Source: UBA5189 sp035631615 (lineage in GTDB: Bacteria; Chloroflexota; Limnocylindria; Limnocylindrales; CSP1-4). From it: a DNA stretch of 64,000 nucleotides. Made by a program: the position numbers and the translations under genes. Shown in pieces: positions 25,863 through 33,936 of the stretch. The notes below the pieces were generated by a model. That model did no database searches and was not told the origin of the DNA. It worked only from the letters and a program-made list of their open reading frames with translations. Within the stretch, counting starts at the first letter, position 1. Each line of letters begins with the position of its first letter. The stretch is from the NCBI GenBank assembly GCA_035631615.1, contig DASQIK010000044.1, positions 8,643-72,642 of the forward strand. The letters are read 5' to 3'.

Positions 25863-25891
25863 AGTGTATCCCCTTCCATCGCGAGTGTCAC
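25863..25891 (-). promoter_or_regulatory. Probable rpsU promoter in the 318-bp gap 25775-26092
   Basis: On the minus strand GTGACA (25886-25891), a 17-bp spacer and TACACT (25863-25868) form a good housekeeping promoter. The transcript would have a leader of about 80 nt rich in G and C (25775-25855) that can fold but matches no RNA family I know. The remaining part of the gap, 25892-26092, shows neither a gene nor a repeat that I can support. Confidence 0.6.
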
Positions 25892-26092
25892 CGGTCGCAA
25901 TGACCTTGCAATTACGCTCGGGCGGGCCAGGCAAACCGAGGCTGGAGTACCGCCAGATCCTCGGTACCGGCGTTGGCCGCGCCGATTTGGCACTTTCCTG
26001 CGGGACGGCACCGGGCGTGGCATTGGACGACCAGCGCGAGGTGGATCGCTTCAGACGGCCGGTCAAGGGCTGCGGGATGCAATGCCACGCGC

Positions 26093-26845
26093 TCATCCGG
26101 CGGGCCGGACCCGCCCGCGCGGGCGATTGACCCGCGTTCGCCCGGCGGTGCTCCTCCGAGTGCCACCTCGGGTGGAGTCCGGCAGGAAGCACAGACCGGA
26201 GATTGCGCGGTCCGGATTGCCCAGCCAGCGGCGCACCTCGCGCCCCCGCATCGGCAGCGCCGCTTCGAACAGCTCGGTGAACCGTCGCACGCGCACGCGA
26301 TTCGTGGTCGTGTCGCCGATCACGATCAGGCGGCTCACCAGCAGCGGGTCCCACCCACGAGCGCGGGCGAGCTTGGGACCGGCGCGGACTTTGCGATCGA
26401 GCGGCGCCAGCGTCCCCTGGGCGTCCGGCACAATGGACTTGATCTCGACGACCAGCAGCGATCGCAGGGCGGCGTGCCAGGCCAGGATGTCGATCGAGCC
26501 ACGATCCCCGAACTCGTTGAAGGTGACCTCGAGCGCGACCAGCCACCCTGCGGCTCGCAGCACCGGGACGAAGCGATCGATGATCGTGGCGTGACCCTCG
26601 TCGAGCAGCCGATCGAGGCCTTCGCCCTGCCATCGCACGCGCACATCGAGATCGGCCCCGAGTGCAACGCACAGCCGCTCGATCCTTCGAATGTCTCCGG
26701 ATCTCGCCAGCCCGCGCTCGACCTTCGACACGAACGACCTCGAGCACGCGGCGCGCCGAGCGACATCAGCCTGCCGAAGGCCCTGACGGACACGGATGGC
26801 GCGGAGGGAGCGGCCGATGCGCCCGGGATCGAACATCGCGCGCAC
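26093..26845 (-). CDS. XRE-type HTH fused to a PD-(D/E)XK nuclease-like domain, paralogue 1
   Basis: A 250-residue protein. Residues 9-66 form an XRE-like helix-turn-helix (RQADVARRAACSRSFVSKVE). After a linker, residues 85-200 look like a restriction-endonuclease fold: Glu106 on the first strand, Asp119 in GSIDILAWH, and Glu134-x-Lys136 in LVVEIKS, i.e. D-x14-E-x-K. This is the catalytic triad pattern of PD-(D/E)XK enzymes. GTG at 26845 is preferred because TGCATC precedes it exactly as in the paralogue at 39870. About half of the residues of the two proteins agree across the nuclease part. The role is unknown: self-controlled nuclease, transcription factor with inactive nuclease, or defence component. 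It is a single gene, 26 bp from the upstream hydrolase. Confidence 0.75.
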   Translation of the reverse strand: MRAMFDPGRIGRSLRAIRVRQGLRQADVARRAACSRSFVSKVERGLARSGDIRRIERLCVALGADLDVRVRWQGEGLDRLLDEGHATIIDRFVPVLRAAGWLVALEVTFNEFGDRGSIDILAWHAALRSLLVVEIKSIVPDAQGTLAPLDRKVRAGPKLARARGWDPLLVSRLIVIGDTTTNRVRVRRFTELFEAALPMRGREVRRWLGNPDRAISGLCFLPDSTRGGTRRSTAGRTRVNRPRGRVRPAG

Positions 26846-26871
26846 GATGCACGCGGTTGCTTATCGCCCGG

Positions 26872-27750
26872 TCACCGCGCCGCGCTCACCAGGTCTCGCA
26901 CCACCTCCGACCAGGGCAGAGCGATCGAGCCGTGGCCGGCGTCGTCGAGGAAGACGCCGCGGGCGCCGGGGATCGTGGCGGCCAGCCAGCGGCCCTGCTC
27001 GATCTGCACCAGGCGGTCGAGGGCGCCCTGGCGGACGACCACCGGGACGCGGATGTCGGCGACGCGGAAACCCCAGTCGCGGACCTGGGCGAGGTTGTCG
27101 TCGAGGAAGCCGCTGTACCCGTGGAGCACCGCGCGGCGCATCGAGCGCACGAGGTCCCGATCGACGTTCGCTTCGACGTCATACCTCCGTCCGCGCTCGT
27201 CGCCGGGTCCGCCGATGACCCTGAGCTTGCGCACCGTAACGTGGCTGAAGAACCCGACCGCGCCCTCGAAGTCGGGCAGCAACGTGGCCATGTCGCCCTT
27301 CGCGAGGTCCTCCCATTCCTTGTCCTGCTCTGGCGAATGGAATGTCTTCCACGCGGCGCCCGATTCCGTTCTCGGCGCGATCCCCGCCAGCGACATGCAG
27401 GCTCGGACGCGATCCGGGAGCAGGGCGGCGCAGGCGAGCGCGACCGCGCCGCCGCCCGACCAGCCGAGCACGAAGAACCGAGGATGGCCGAGATGGTCCG
27501 CGAGCGCGGCCGTGATGGCGGCCTCGTCGGCCACGGACCTGCCCTCGCGTCGGGCCGACGTCCCGTACCCGCCGCGCGAGTAGCTCGCGACCCGCATCCC
27601 CGCGCCGGCCGCGGCGTCGACCAGCCCCGTCCATCGAACGGCGGCTGCCGGCGTGCCGACATGGAAGACGAGGAGGTCACGCGCCTCCTCCGGCCCGTCG
27701 AGGACGTACTCGATGGTCCCGCCGTCGAACTCGAACCGCCGATAGGACAT
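26872..27750 (-). CDS. Alpha/beta hydrolase
   Basis: A 292-residue protein. The oxyanion region is LLVFHVGTPAAAVRW, the nucleophile elbow is GWSGGGAVALACAALLP (Ser in G-W-S-G-G), the acid is probably in RQGALDRLVQ and the base His in DDAGHGSIALP. HVGTP replaces the usual HGxP, a variant found in actinobacterial and Chloroflexi members. It has no signal peptide. Substrate unknown; esterase, lactonase or epoxide-hydrolase-like roles are possible. A short piece of a second, related gene lies directly upstream (27818-27886). Confidence 0.85.
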   Translation of the reverse strand: MSYRRFEFDGGTIEYVLDGPEEARDLLVFHVGTPAAAVRWTGLVDAAAGAGMRVASYSRGGYGTSARREGRSVADEAAITAALADHLGHPRFFVLGWSGGGAVALACAALLPDRVRACMSLAGIAPRTESGAAWKTFHSPEQDKEWEDLAKGDMATLLPDFEGAVGFFSHVTVRKLRVIGGPGDERGRRYDVEANVDRDLVRSMRRAVLHGYSGFLDDNLAQVRDWGFRVADIRVPVVVRQGALDRLVQIEQGRWLAATIPGARGVFLDDAGHGSIALPWSEVVRDLVSAAR

Positions 27751-27817
27751 GGCGTGAGGGTAATCGCCGCCGGCCGCGAGGATCTCGAGCGCCCTCGCGT
27801 CCTCGGGCAGGGATTGC

Positions 27818-27886
27818 CGGGTAGCCCGTCGCGGCGCTCGGCGTGCCGACGTGGAAGATCAGCAGACCGGGCGCATCCCCGGGTCC
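27818..27886 (-). pseudogene. Fragment of a second HVGTP-type alpha/beta hydrolase
   Basis: On the minus strand one frame reads LLIFHVGTPSAATGYP, preceded by GPGDAPG. This matches LLVFHVGTPAAAVRW, preceded by GPEEARD, at the N-terminus of the intact hydrolase 150-200 bp downstream. Nothing alignable continues past this point, and no start codon context is seen. It looks like the relic of a tandem duplicate or of a recombination at this site. It sits between the divergent hydrolase and acyl-CoA synthetase genes. Confidence 0.5.
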
Positions 27887-27930
27887 GATTGCGGCGCTGC
27901 TCGTCCCGTGGCGTCGTAGGCTTCCAGCCC

Positions 27931-29598
27931 ATGCGTACCCTGCTCGACCTCGTCGACGATGCGGTGGCGAGATTCGGCGATCGACCGGCACTCGCGATCC
28001 GGCGCGAGGACGGCACGACCGAGGGTTGGACCTACAACGAGCTCGACCGGCACGCCCGCGCGGCCGCATTCCGGCTGCGCGCCCTGGGCCTCCAGCCGGG
28101 CGACCGGCTGCTCACCTGGTCGCCGTCCGCGCCGGAGCTCCCGGCGACGTACATCGGCGCCATGCGGGCTGGCCTCGTGCTGGTCCCGCTCGACCTCCGG
28201 ATGTCGCGCGAGGCGATCGCCGGCATCGTCCGCAGCTCGGGCGCCTCGCGGCTGATCATCGGGAGCGGCCACGACGCGCCGAACGCGACCGAGGTCGGCC
28301 TGGGCGACTTCGCGACGAGCACCGTCGACGAGATCGGCGGCGACCCGCTGGGCGACGACGCCCTCCCACCCGATTGGGAAGTCCAGGTCGCCGCGTGGCC
28401 ACGCCCGGAGCCGGGCGACCTCGTCGAGCTGATCTTCACCTCGGGCACGACCGGTACGCCGAAGGGCGTGATGCTCGCCCATGACAACCTGCTGGCGGGC
28501 AACCAGACGTTCCACCGGATCATCCCACCGATGGAGCACCGCATCGTGTCGCTCCTGCCCCTGTCCCACCTGCTCGAGCAGGCGGTGGGGCTGTACTACG
28601 CGCTGTCGGTCGGAGCGAGCGTGCTGTACGTCCGAAGCCGCAACCCGCGGGTGATCTTCGACGCCCTGCGCGGGCACCGGGTCACCTCGATGGTCGTCGT
28701 GCCCCAGATCCTCGACCTGTTCTGGAGCGCCATCGAGCGGGAGGTCGAGAAATCCGGCCGGACGGCGCTGTTCAACCGGCTGCGGGCGATCGGCCGGCAC
28801 CTGCCCATGGCGGCCCGGCGCCTGCTGTTCCGCCAGGTCCATGCCCACCTCGGCGGCTCGTTCCGGCTGTTCGTCTCGGCGGGCGCGTTCCTGCCGCCGG
28901 CGCTCCAGCAGGCATGGGAGGACATGGGCGTCATCGTCCTGCAGGGCTATGGCGCGACCGAGACAGGCACCGGGTCGTGCACCACGCTCCCGGACCACGG
29001 TCTCGGGACGGTCGGGCGGCACCCCGAGGGCATCGACATGCGGCTGGCCGGCGACGGCGAGGTCCAGTTCCGCGGGCCGACGCTGTTCAAGGGCTACTGG
29101 CAGGCCCCCGAGCAGACCTCGGCCGCCTTCACCGAGGACGGCTGGTACAGGACCGGCGACATCGGCCACCTGGATTCGGCTGGGCGGCTGATCCTCTCGG
29201 GCCGGATCAAGGACATCATCGTGCTGCCCAATGGGTTCAACGTGTACCCCGAGGACATCGAGAACGCGCTGCGGATCGCCGGGCTGCGCGATTCGGTGGT
29301 GCTCGAGACGCGACCGGGACGGATCGAGGCGATCGTCCTGTCCCCCGCCGGTGGGCCGATCCACGTCCCCGGCGAGGTGCTCACGATCGATCCCGCCGCG
29401 CCGCCGCCGGAGCTGAAGGCGCGCATCGACGCGCTCGTGAAGGCAGCAAACGCGACCCTGGGGCCGAACCAGCACATCGCCGGCTGGCGCCTCTGGCACG
29501 AGGCGGACTTCCCGAGGACCCACACGCTGAAGGTGAAGCGCGACGTCGTCCGAGCCTGGGCGGCCGTCGAGGCGCCGCTGCCCGTCGCCGCGGGCTGA
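27931..29598 (+). CDS. AMP-forming long-chain acyl-CoA synthetase (ANL superfamily)
   Basis: A 555-residue enzyme that activates a carboxylic acid with ATP and transfers it to CoA. The P-loop is FTSGTTGTPKGVMLAHDN, the A5 motif QGYGATET, the A7 motif GWYRTGDIGHLD, the hinge SGRIKDIIV and the C-terminal catalytic Lys lies in THTLKVKRDVV. Helix IMPMEHR-like text after the P-loop and LSHLLEQAVGLYYAL fit long-chain fatty-acid ligases. ATG at 27931 is 8 bases behind a TAGGCT hexamer, so the mRNA may be leaderless. It ends in a palindrome shared with the convergent lipoprotein gene. Confidence 0.92.
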   Translation: MRTLLDLVDDAVARFGDRPALAIRREDGTTEGWTYNELDRHARAAAFRLRALGLQPGDRLLTWSPSAPELPATYIGAMRAGLVLVPLDLRMSREAIAGIVRSSGASRLIIGSGHDAPNATEVGLGDFATSTVDEIGGDPLGDDALPPDWEVQVAAWPRPEPGDLVELIFTSGTTGTPKGVMLAHDNLLAGNQTFHRIIPPMEHRIVSLLPLSHLLEQAVGLYYALSVGASVLYVRSRNPRVIFDALRGHRVTSMVVVPQILDLFWSAIEREVEKSGRTALFNRLRAIGRHLPMAARRLLFRQVHAHLGGSFRLFVSAGAFLPPALQQAWEDMGVIVLQGYGATETGTGSCTTLPDHGLGTVGRHPEGIDMRLAGDGEVQFRGPTLFKGYWQAPEQTSAAFTEDGWYRTGDIGHLDSAGRLILSGRIKDIIVLPNGFNVYPEDIENALRIAGLRDSVVLETRPGRIEAIVLSPAGGPIHVPGEVLTIDPAAPPPELKARIDALVKAANATLGPNQHIAGWRLWHEADFPRTHTLKVKRDVVRAWAAVEAPLPVAAG

Positions 29599-29617
29599 GC
29601 CCCGGCCGGGTCAGCCC
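29592..29617. terminator. Palindrome spanning two convergent stop codons
   Basis: GGGCTGA (29592-29598) pairs with TCAGCCC (29611-29617), and the inner CCCGG/CCGGG adds a second stem segment. The outer arms contain the stop codon of the acyl-CoA synthetase (TGA) and that of the convergent lipoprotein (TCA on the plus strand). It can fold from either transcript and probably ends or protects both. There is no T tract. Confidence 0.5.
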
Positions 29618-30141
29618 GTGACCGGCACCTCGGTACCCAGGTGGGCGAGGGCATCCTCGATCAGGTGCGTCCGGGTGTCCGGCGCGTTGTCCGGGGACCA
29701 GGTGAAGAAGATCACGGTCGAGCCGACGACCCGCAGGACGAAATGCGAGCCCGCCACGAACTGGACCTTGCCGGGCCCGGTGACGACGTAGGACGCCGTG
29801 TCCGTTGCCGCGGCGAGCGCGGTCGCCGGATCCGCGAGCGCATAGATCACGATGAAGCCGTGGTCCGGGTCATCGGGCAGGGTCACCTGGAGGACGGAGC
29901 GCGGTGCGCCGGCGAGGAGCGGGCCCTCGGCGGGCCGGAAGGGCCGCAACGTGGGCGCCGCCTGGAGGCCGGCCGCAGCCAGGGCTTCGATCACCTGCTG
30001 GGCGGTCGCATCGGTGAGATCGCCGGCCGGCCCCGGCGTCGAGCCGATCGGCGGAAATGTCGCGTGGTTCGGGCCCGCACAGCCGGCGGCGACCGCCAGG
30101 ACCAGGACCGCCGCGGCCAGCGAGCGGCGGCTCCCGCTCAT
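29611..30141 (-). CDS. Lipoprotein
   Basis: A 176-residue protein with MSGSRRSLAAAVLVLAVAAGC as signal and lipobox (AAGC, Cys at 21). The mature part of about 155 residues starts with a short Pro/Gly linker; DLTDATAQQVIEALAAAGLQ and a beta-rich C-terminal half (GSHFVLRVVGSTVIFFTWSP) suggest a compact alpha/beta fold. I do not recognise the family. Its ATG overlaps the stop of the HIT gene, so it is the last gene of the dnaJ-prmA-DUF2269-HIT run. Confidence 0.75.
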   Translation of the reverse strand: MSGSRRSLAAAVLVLAVAAGCAGPNHATFPPIGSTPGPAGDLTDATAQQVIEALAAAGLQAAPTLRPFRPAEGPLLAGAPRSVLQVTLPDDPDHGFIVIYALADPATALAAATDTASYVVTGPGKVQFVAGSHFVLRVVGSTVIFFTWSPDNAPDTRTHLIEDALAHLGTEVPVTG

Positions 30142-30506
30142 CCCGGGGGCCAGGAGAACGCCCGGCCCCCCATGAGATGGAAGTGGAGGTGATCGACGGT
30201 CTGGCCACCCCAGGTTCCCACGTTCGTGACGACCCGGTAGCCGCCGGCCGCGATCCCGGTGCTTCGAGCAAGCTCCGCGGCGACTGCGAGGATGTGGCCG
30301 ACCAGCGCGGCGTCCGCATCGGTGAGGTCGGCGGCCGAGGGGATGTGGTCCCGGGGCATCACCAGGATGTGCGTCGGGGCCCTGGGCGCGATGTCACGGA
30401 TCGAAACGACGCTGTCGTCCTCGCTCACACGCGTCGATGGGATCTCGCCGGCCACGATCCGGCAGAACAGGCACGACGGGTCGCGACGCGGCGCCGCGGG
30501 GCTCAC
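30138..30506 (-). CDS. HIT-family nucleotide hydrolase
   Basis: A 122-residue histidine-triad protein. A Cys pair CLFCRI near the start (zinc site of the Hint/HinT subgroup), GEIPSTRVSEDD, and the catalytic H-x-H-x-H run in DHLHFHLMGGR are present. Such enzymes hydrolyse nucleoside phosphoramidates and adenylated intermediates. Start is GTG at 30506, which overlaps the upstream stop as GTGA. The adenylate-type substrate makes a link to tRNA or acyl adenylates possible but unproved. Confidence 0.93.
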   Translation of the reverse strand: MSPAAPRRDPSCLFCRIVAGEIPSTRVSEDDSVVSIRDIAPRAPTHILVMPRDHIPSAADLTDADAALVGHILAVAAELARSTGIAAGGYRVVTNVGTWGGQTVDHLHFHLMGGRAFSWPPG

Positions 30507-30967
30507 CAGAGCGCCGGCTTCGTGCTCATCAGGAAGCCGATGGTACCGACCAGCCCGGCCATGACATACGAGACGTAGCGCTGCCGTCGGGCCAGCTCGG
30601 GCCAGCGCGGATCGCTGCCGCACCGCAGGCCGACCAGGCTCCGGAGGCGCGGCACCTGGATGAAGTACGCCACGGCGAGCGTCACGGCGTAGATCACGAG
30701 GGCCACGACCAGCCAGCCCTGGTCGAGGATGCGCACGCCGAGGGTGGCGACGAGCCCGAGCCCGCTCATCGCGAGCCCGGCGCCGATCCAGACGGTGCCC
30801 CGCGACTGGAGCGCGAGGAGCAGCCGGACGAACCGGCCCGGCTCGCCCGTGGCAAGGGACCCGCGCCTGGCCCGGAACGCGAATGGCAGGAGCAGCGAGG
30901 GCACGAACAGCGAGATCGCGAGCGCGATGTGGACGATCAGGATGAGGGGCAGGACCTCGTGGGGCAT
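30503..30967 (-). CDS. Four-helix membrane protein (DUF2269-like)
   Basis: A 154-residue protein with four hydrophobic helices: LPLILIVHIALAISLFVPSL, GAGLAMSGLGLVATLG, WLVVALVIYAVTLAVAYFI and VMAGLVGTIGFLMS. Loops are short and basic. It resembles the DUF2269/predicted integral membrane family; function unknown. A TACAAT box lies 8 bases before the ATG, so it may have its own leaderless promoter besides being 46 bp behind prmA. Confidence 0.75.
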   Translation of the reverse strand: MPHEVLPLILIVHIALAISLFVPSLLLPFAFRARRGSLATGEPGRFVRLLLALQSRGTVWIGAGLAMSGLGLVATLGVRILDQGWLVVALVIYAVTLAVAYFIQVPRLRSLVGLRCGSDPRWPELARRQRYVSYVMAGLVGTIGFLMSTKPALW

Positions 30968-31012
30968 CGCTCGGGATTGTAGGTGCGAGGCGCGCGGTGG
31001 CCGCCAGAGCCG

Positions 31013-31990
31013 TCAGGCGCCGCGTGCCGCGACGAGTGCCACCCAGTCGGTCTCGTCGTAGCGCTTCGTGATCCGGAAGCCGGCCGCCTCGAGGGCACCA
31101 CGAACGTGTTGCTCGCGGTCGATGAAGATGCCCGACGCGATCAGGGTGCCGCCCGGGATGAGCTCGTCGGCGAGGTTCCCGGCGTGCTCGATCAGGACCC
31201 CGGCGATCAGGTTTGCCAGGACCGTGTCGAACGGGCCCTCCTCGCTCGGGATCGACCCGTCGCGGGCGCGGACCCGCTTGCCGACGCGATTGTGCCTGGC
31301 GTTGGCGACGGTCGCCTCGACCGCGATCGGATCGATGTCGACGCCGACTGCGCGGGTGGCGCCGAGCTTCACCGCGGCGATCGACAGGATCCCCGAGCCG
31401 CAGCCGACATCGAGCACGCGTCCGAGCGCCGCGTCCTCGGCATACGCGTCGAGCGCGAGCAGGCACAGCCGTGTCGTCGGGTGAAGGCCGGTCCCGAACG
31501 CCATTCCCGGGTCGAGATCGATCACGACCTCGTCGCCCGACCGAGCGTGCCGGCGCCAGCTGGGCTTGATCACGAGCCGCCGGCCGACCCGCAGGACGTG
31601 GAAGTGCTCCTTCCAGGCCTCGGCCCAGTCCGACTCGGCGACGAGCTTCGTGCGCAGCTCGCCGATCGGGCGCAACCCGAATGCCTGCAGGTGTCCGAGC
31701 GCCTCCGACACGATGTCGATCGCGCGCTGCGTGGCGGCCGGGTCGCGGGCCGGCACGTGCGCGCGAATCGTCGCTGGTCGGGTGGGGTCGATGCGGGCGC
31801 CGAGCCCGTCCTCGACCAGCTCGAAGCCCGGCTCGACGCTCGTCCCGCCGGGCGCGACGCGGGAGAGGATCTCGCTGACCGCCTCCACCGCCTCTGAATC
31901 CGCTTCGACCGAGAGCTCGAGCCACTCGCCGCCGGAGCTGCCGGGATGCGCGTGGTAGCCGGGCGCCGCCTTCGGTCGCTGGCGGGCCAC
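31013..31990 (-). CDS. prmA: Ribosomal protein L11 methyltransferase
   Basis: A 325-residue protein. The N-terminal domain begins WLELSVEADSEAVEAVSEIL; the methyltransferase core has DPGMAFGTGLHPTT, VLDVGCGSGILSIAAVKLG (SAM motif I), GVDIDPIAV and VLANLIAGVL, all typical of PrmA, which trimethylates uL11. The last segment IASGIFIDREQHVRGALEAAGF is also standard. GTG start, overlapping the dnaJ stop by one base (TAGTG). A dnaJ-prmA pair is common in bacteria. Confidence 0.95.
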   Translation of the reverse strand: MARQRPKAAPGYHAHPGSSGGEWLELSVEADSEAVEAVSEILSRVAPGGTSVEPGFELVEDGLGARIDPTRPATIRAHVPARDPAATQRAIDIVSEALGHLQAFGLRPIGELRTKLVAESDWAEAWKEHFHVLRVGRRLVIKPSWRRHARSGDEVVIDLDPGMAFGTGLHPTTRLCLLALDAYAEDAALGRVLDVGCGSGILSIAAVKLGATRAVGVDIDPIAVEATVANARHNRVGKRVRARDGSIPSEEGPFDTVLANLIAGVLIEHAGNLADELIPGGTLIASGIFIDREQHVRGALEAAGFRITKRYDETDWVALVAARGA

Positions 31991-33087
31991 TATGCGAGCT
32001 TGTCGCGGACGCGGTCGAGGAGGCCCGCGTCACTCACCGGCTCGCCGGTCGCCTTCGCGTACGCCTCGAGCGCCTCGCGCTGCGTGCGGGTGAGCCGATG
32101 CGGGACGGCGACGTCCACGATGACGTGGAGGTCGCCCCGCTGGCCGGGCCGGCGCAGGTGTGGCACGCCCTTCCCGCGCAGCCGGATCTCGGTGCCGGGC
32201 TGCGTGCCGGACTTGACCTCGACGAGCTCCTCGCCCTCGACGGCCGGAACCGTGATGGTCGTGCCCAGCGCCGCCTGGGCCAGCCCGACGCTCGCCTCGA
32301 AGAACAGCTCCGTGCCCTCGCGCTTGAGGCTCGGATGCGGGCTGACGTGGACCGCCACGTACAGCGAACCGGCCGGCCCGCCGCGCGGCCCCGCCTCGCC
32401 CTCGTTGGAGAGGCGGATCTGGTGGCCCTCGTCGATGCCCGGCGGGATCGTGACCTGGAGCGTCCGCCTGCGCTCGACCCGACCTTCGCCACGGCACGTC
32501 TCGCACGGCGTCTCGATGATCCGCCCGTCGCCCTTGCAGCGCGGACACGTCGTGACGTTGATCATCTGGCCGAGCATCGTCTGGCGGACGCCCCGGATCT
32601 CGCCCCGGCCGTTGCACTGCGGGCAGGTGATCGGCTGGGTGCCCGGCTGGGCGCCGTTGCCACCGCACGTCTCGCACGGCGCGAGAACCGGGAACTCGAC
32701 CTCCTTCTGGGTCCCGAGGATGGCCTCCTCGAACGTGATTCGCAGGTCATAGCGCAGGTCCGAGCCGGCTGCCGGCCGGCCACGCCGGCCGGTCCCCGCG
32801 GCCGCCGCCCCGAAGAACGCATCGAAGATGTCGGCAAAGCCGCCGTACGCGGCGCCCGGACCCGCCTCCGCCCCGACCGTCCCGAACAGGTCGTAGCGCT
32901 GGCGGCGCTCCGGATCCGAGAGGACCTGGTAGGCCTCGTTGATCGCCTTGAACCTGACCGCCGCCTCGGCCTCCGCGTTGACGTCCGGATGCCATTGCTG
33001 GGCGAGCTTCCGGTACGCCTTCTTGATCTCGGCGTCGGACGCACCGCGTGCGACGCCCAGGACCTCGTAGTAGTCACCAACTGCCAT
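31990..33087 (-). CDS. dnaJ: Chaperone protein DnaJ
   Basis: A 365-residue co-chaperone of DnaK. The J-domain (1-70) has the HPD motif in QQWHPDVN; a Gly/Phe-rich region has GAAYGGFADIFDAFFG; the zinc-finger domain keeps the four CxxCxGxG-type repeats (CETCGGNG, CPQCNGRG, CPRCKGDG, CETCRGEG); the C-terminal substrate domains follow. TATTCT lies 8 bases before the ATG and no ribosome site is seen, so it may be leaderless. It is not linked to dnaK here, and no CIRCE was found upstream. Confidence 0.96.
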   Translation of the reverse strand: MAVGDYYEVLGVARGASDAEIKKAYRKLAQQWHPDVNAEAEAAVRFKAINEAYQVLSDPERRQRYDLFGTVGAEAGPGAAYGGFADIFDAFFGAAAAGTGRRGRPAAGSDLRYDLRITFEEAILGTQKEVEFPVLAPCETCGGNGAQPGTQPITCPQCNGRGEIRGVRQTMLGQMINVTTCPRCKGDGRIIETPCETCRGEGRVERRRTLQVTIPPGIDEGHQIRLSNEGEAGPRGGPAGSLYVAVHVSPHPSLKREGTELFFEASVGLAQAALGTTITVPAVEGEELVEVKSGTQPGTEIRLRGKGVPHLRRPGQRGDLHVIVDVAVPHRLTRTQREALEAYAKATGEPVSDAGLLDRVRDKLA

Positions 33088-33120
33088 CGATCGGAAGAAT
33101 ACGGGGCTACCATCTGGCCC

Positions 33121-33936
33121 GTGCCCGAGCCCCGATTGACGGTCGCGCTCACGTTCGACAGCGACGCGATCTCGGACGACATCCGCCGTGGCGATTCACC
33201 CGTCAAGCTGTCGCACGGCGAGTTCGGCCCTCGGGTCGCCGTCCCTCGGATCCTGGAGCTGCTGGAGCGCGAGCGGATCCCGACGACGTGGTTCGTTCCG
33301 GGCCACACGCTCGTCACCTTCCCCGGCAACACCGACGCGATCCTCGCCGGCGGCCACGAGCTCGCCTGCCACGGCTGGTACCACGAGGACCTCTCGGAGC
33401 TCACGCGCAAGGCCCAGCGCGCCATCCTCGAGCGCTGGTGGGAAGCCGCGACCCGCCTGACCGGCGTCACGCCCAAGGGCTTCCGGGCGCCGTACTGGGC
33501 GCTGGGCACCAAGACGCTCGACCTGGTGCGGCGCGCCGGCTTCACCTACGACTCGTCGCTCATGGCCGACGACTACCGGCCGTATCGCGTCCGGCTCGGT
33601 GATCGGCATTCGATGGCAACGGGCTCCACGTTTGGCACCGAGAGCGCCCTCGTCGAGGTCCCCATCTACTGGGCCCTCGACGATTGGCCGCACTTCGAGC
33701 CCGGCCCCGGCCGGGACGGTTTGTCGGCGCCGTCCAAGGTGCTCGAGATCTGGCTCGGCGAGCTTCGCTACGCACACGCTCATGCGCCAGGCGGGCTCCT
33801 CACGCTGACCATGCACCCGGAGTGCATCGGGCGCGGGCACCGGATGGCCATCGTCGAGCAGTTCATCGCCGAGGCGAAGGCCCTCGACGGCGTCGTCTTC
33901 GCTCGGCTCGACACCTACCTCGAGGGCTGGGCCTAA
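33121..33936 (+). CDS. Polysaccharide deacetylase (NodB-homology)
   Basis: A 271-residue NodB-type enzyme. Motif 1 is ALTFDSDA, motif 2 HELACHGWYHED with the metal His pair, motif 3 RAPYWALGTKT, and a late TMHPECIGRGHRM segment holds the catalytic His. The layout resembles the PuuE/HP0310 group of deacetylases, which act on peptidoglycan or small amides. There is no signal peptide, so it is predicted to be cytoplasmic and may act on a soluble substrate. GTG at 33121 follows a TACCAT box by 7 bases. Its stop overlaps that of the convergent UDG gene by four bases. Confidence 0.88.
   Translation: MPEPRLTVALTFDSDAISDDIRRGDSPVKLSHGEFGPRVAVPRILELLERERIPTTWFVPGHTLVTFPGNTDAILAGGHELACHGWYHEDLSELTRKAQRAILERWWEAATRLTGVTPKGFRAPYWALGTKTLDLVRRAGFTYDSSLMADDYRPYRVRLGDRHSMATGSTFGTESALVEVPIYWALDDWPHFEPGPGRDGLSAPSKVLEIWLGELRYAHAHAPGGLLTLTMHPECIGRGHRMAIVEQFIAEAKALDGVVFARLDTYLEGWA

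Noticed and set aside
26662..27930. Extension of the acyl-CoA synthetase frame 420 codons upstream
   Set aside because: The frame is open but runs antisense through the HTH-nuclease and hydrolase genes; the synthetase domain begins at ATG 27931 with a -10 box in front.
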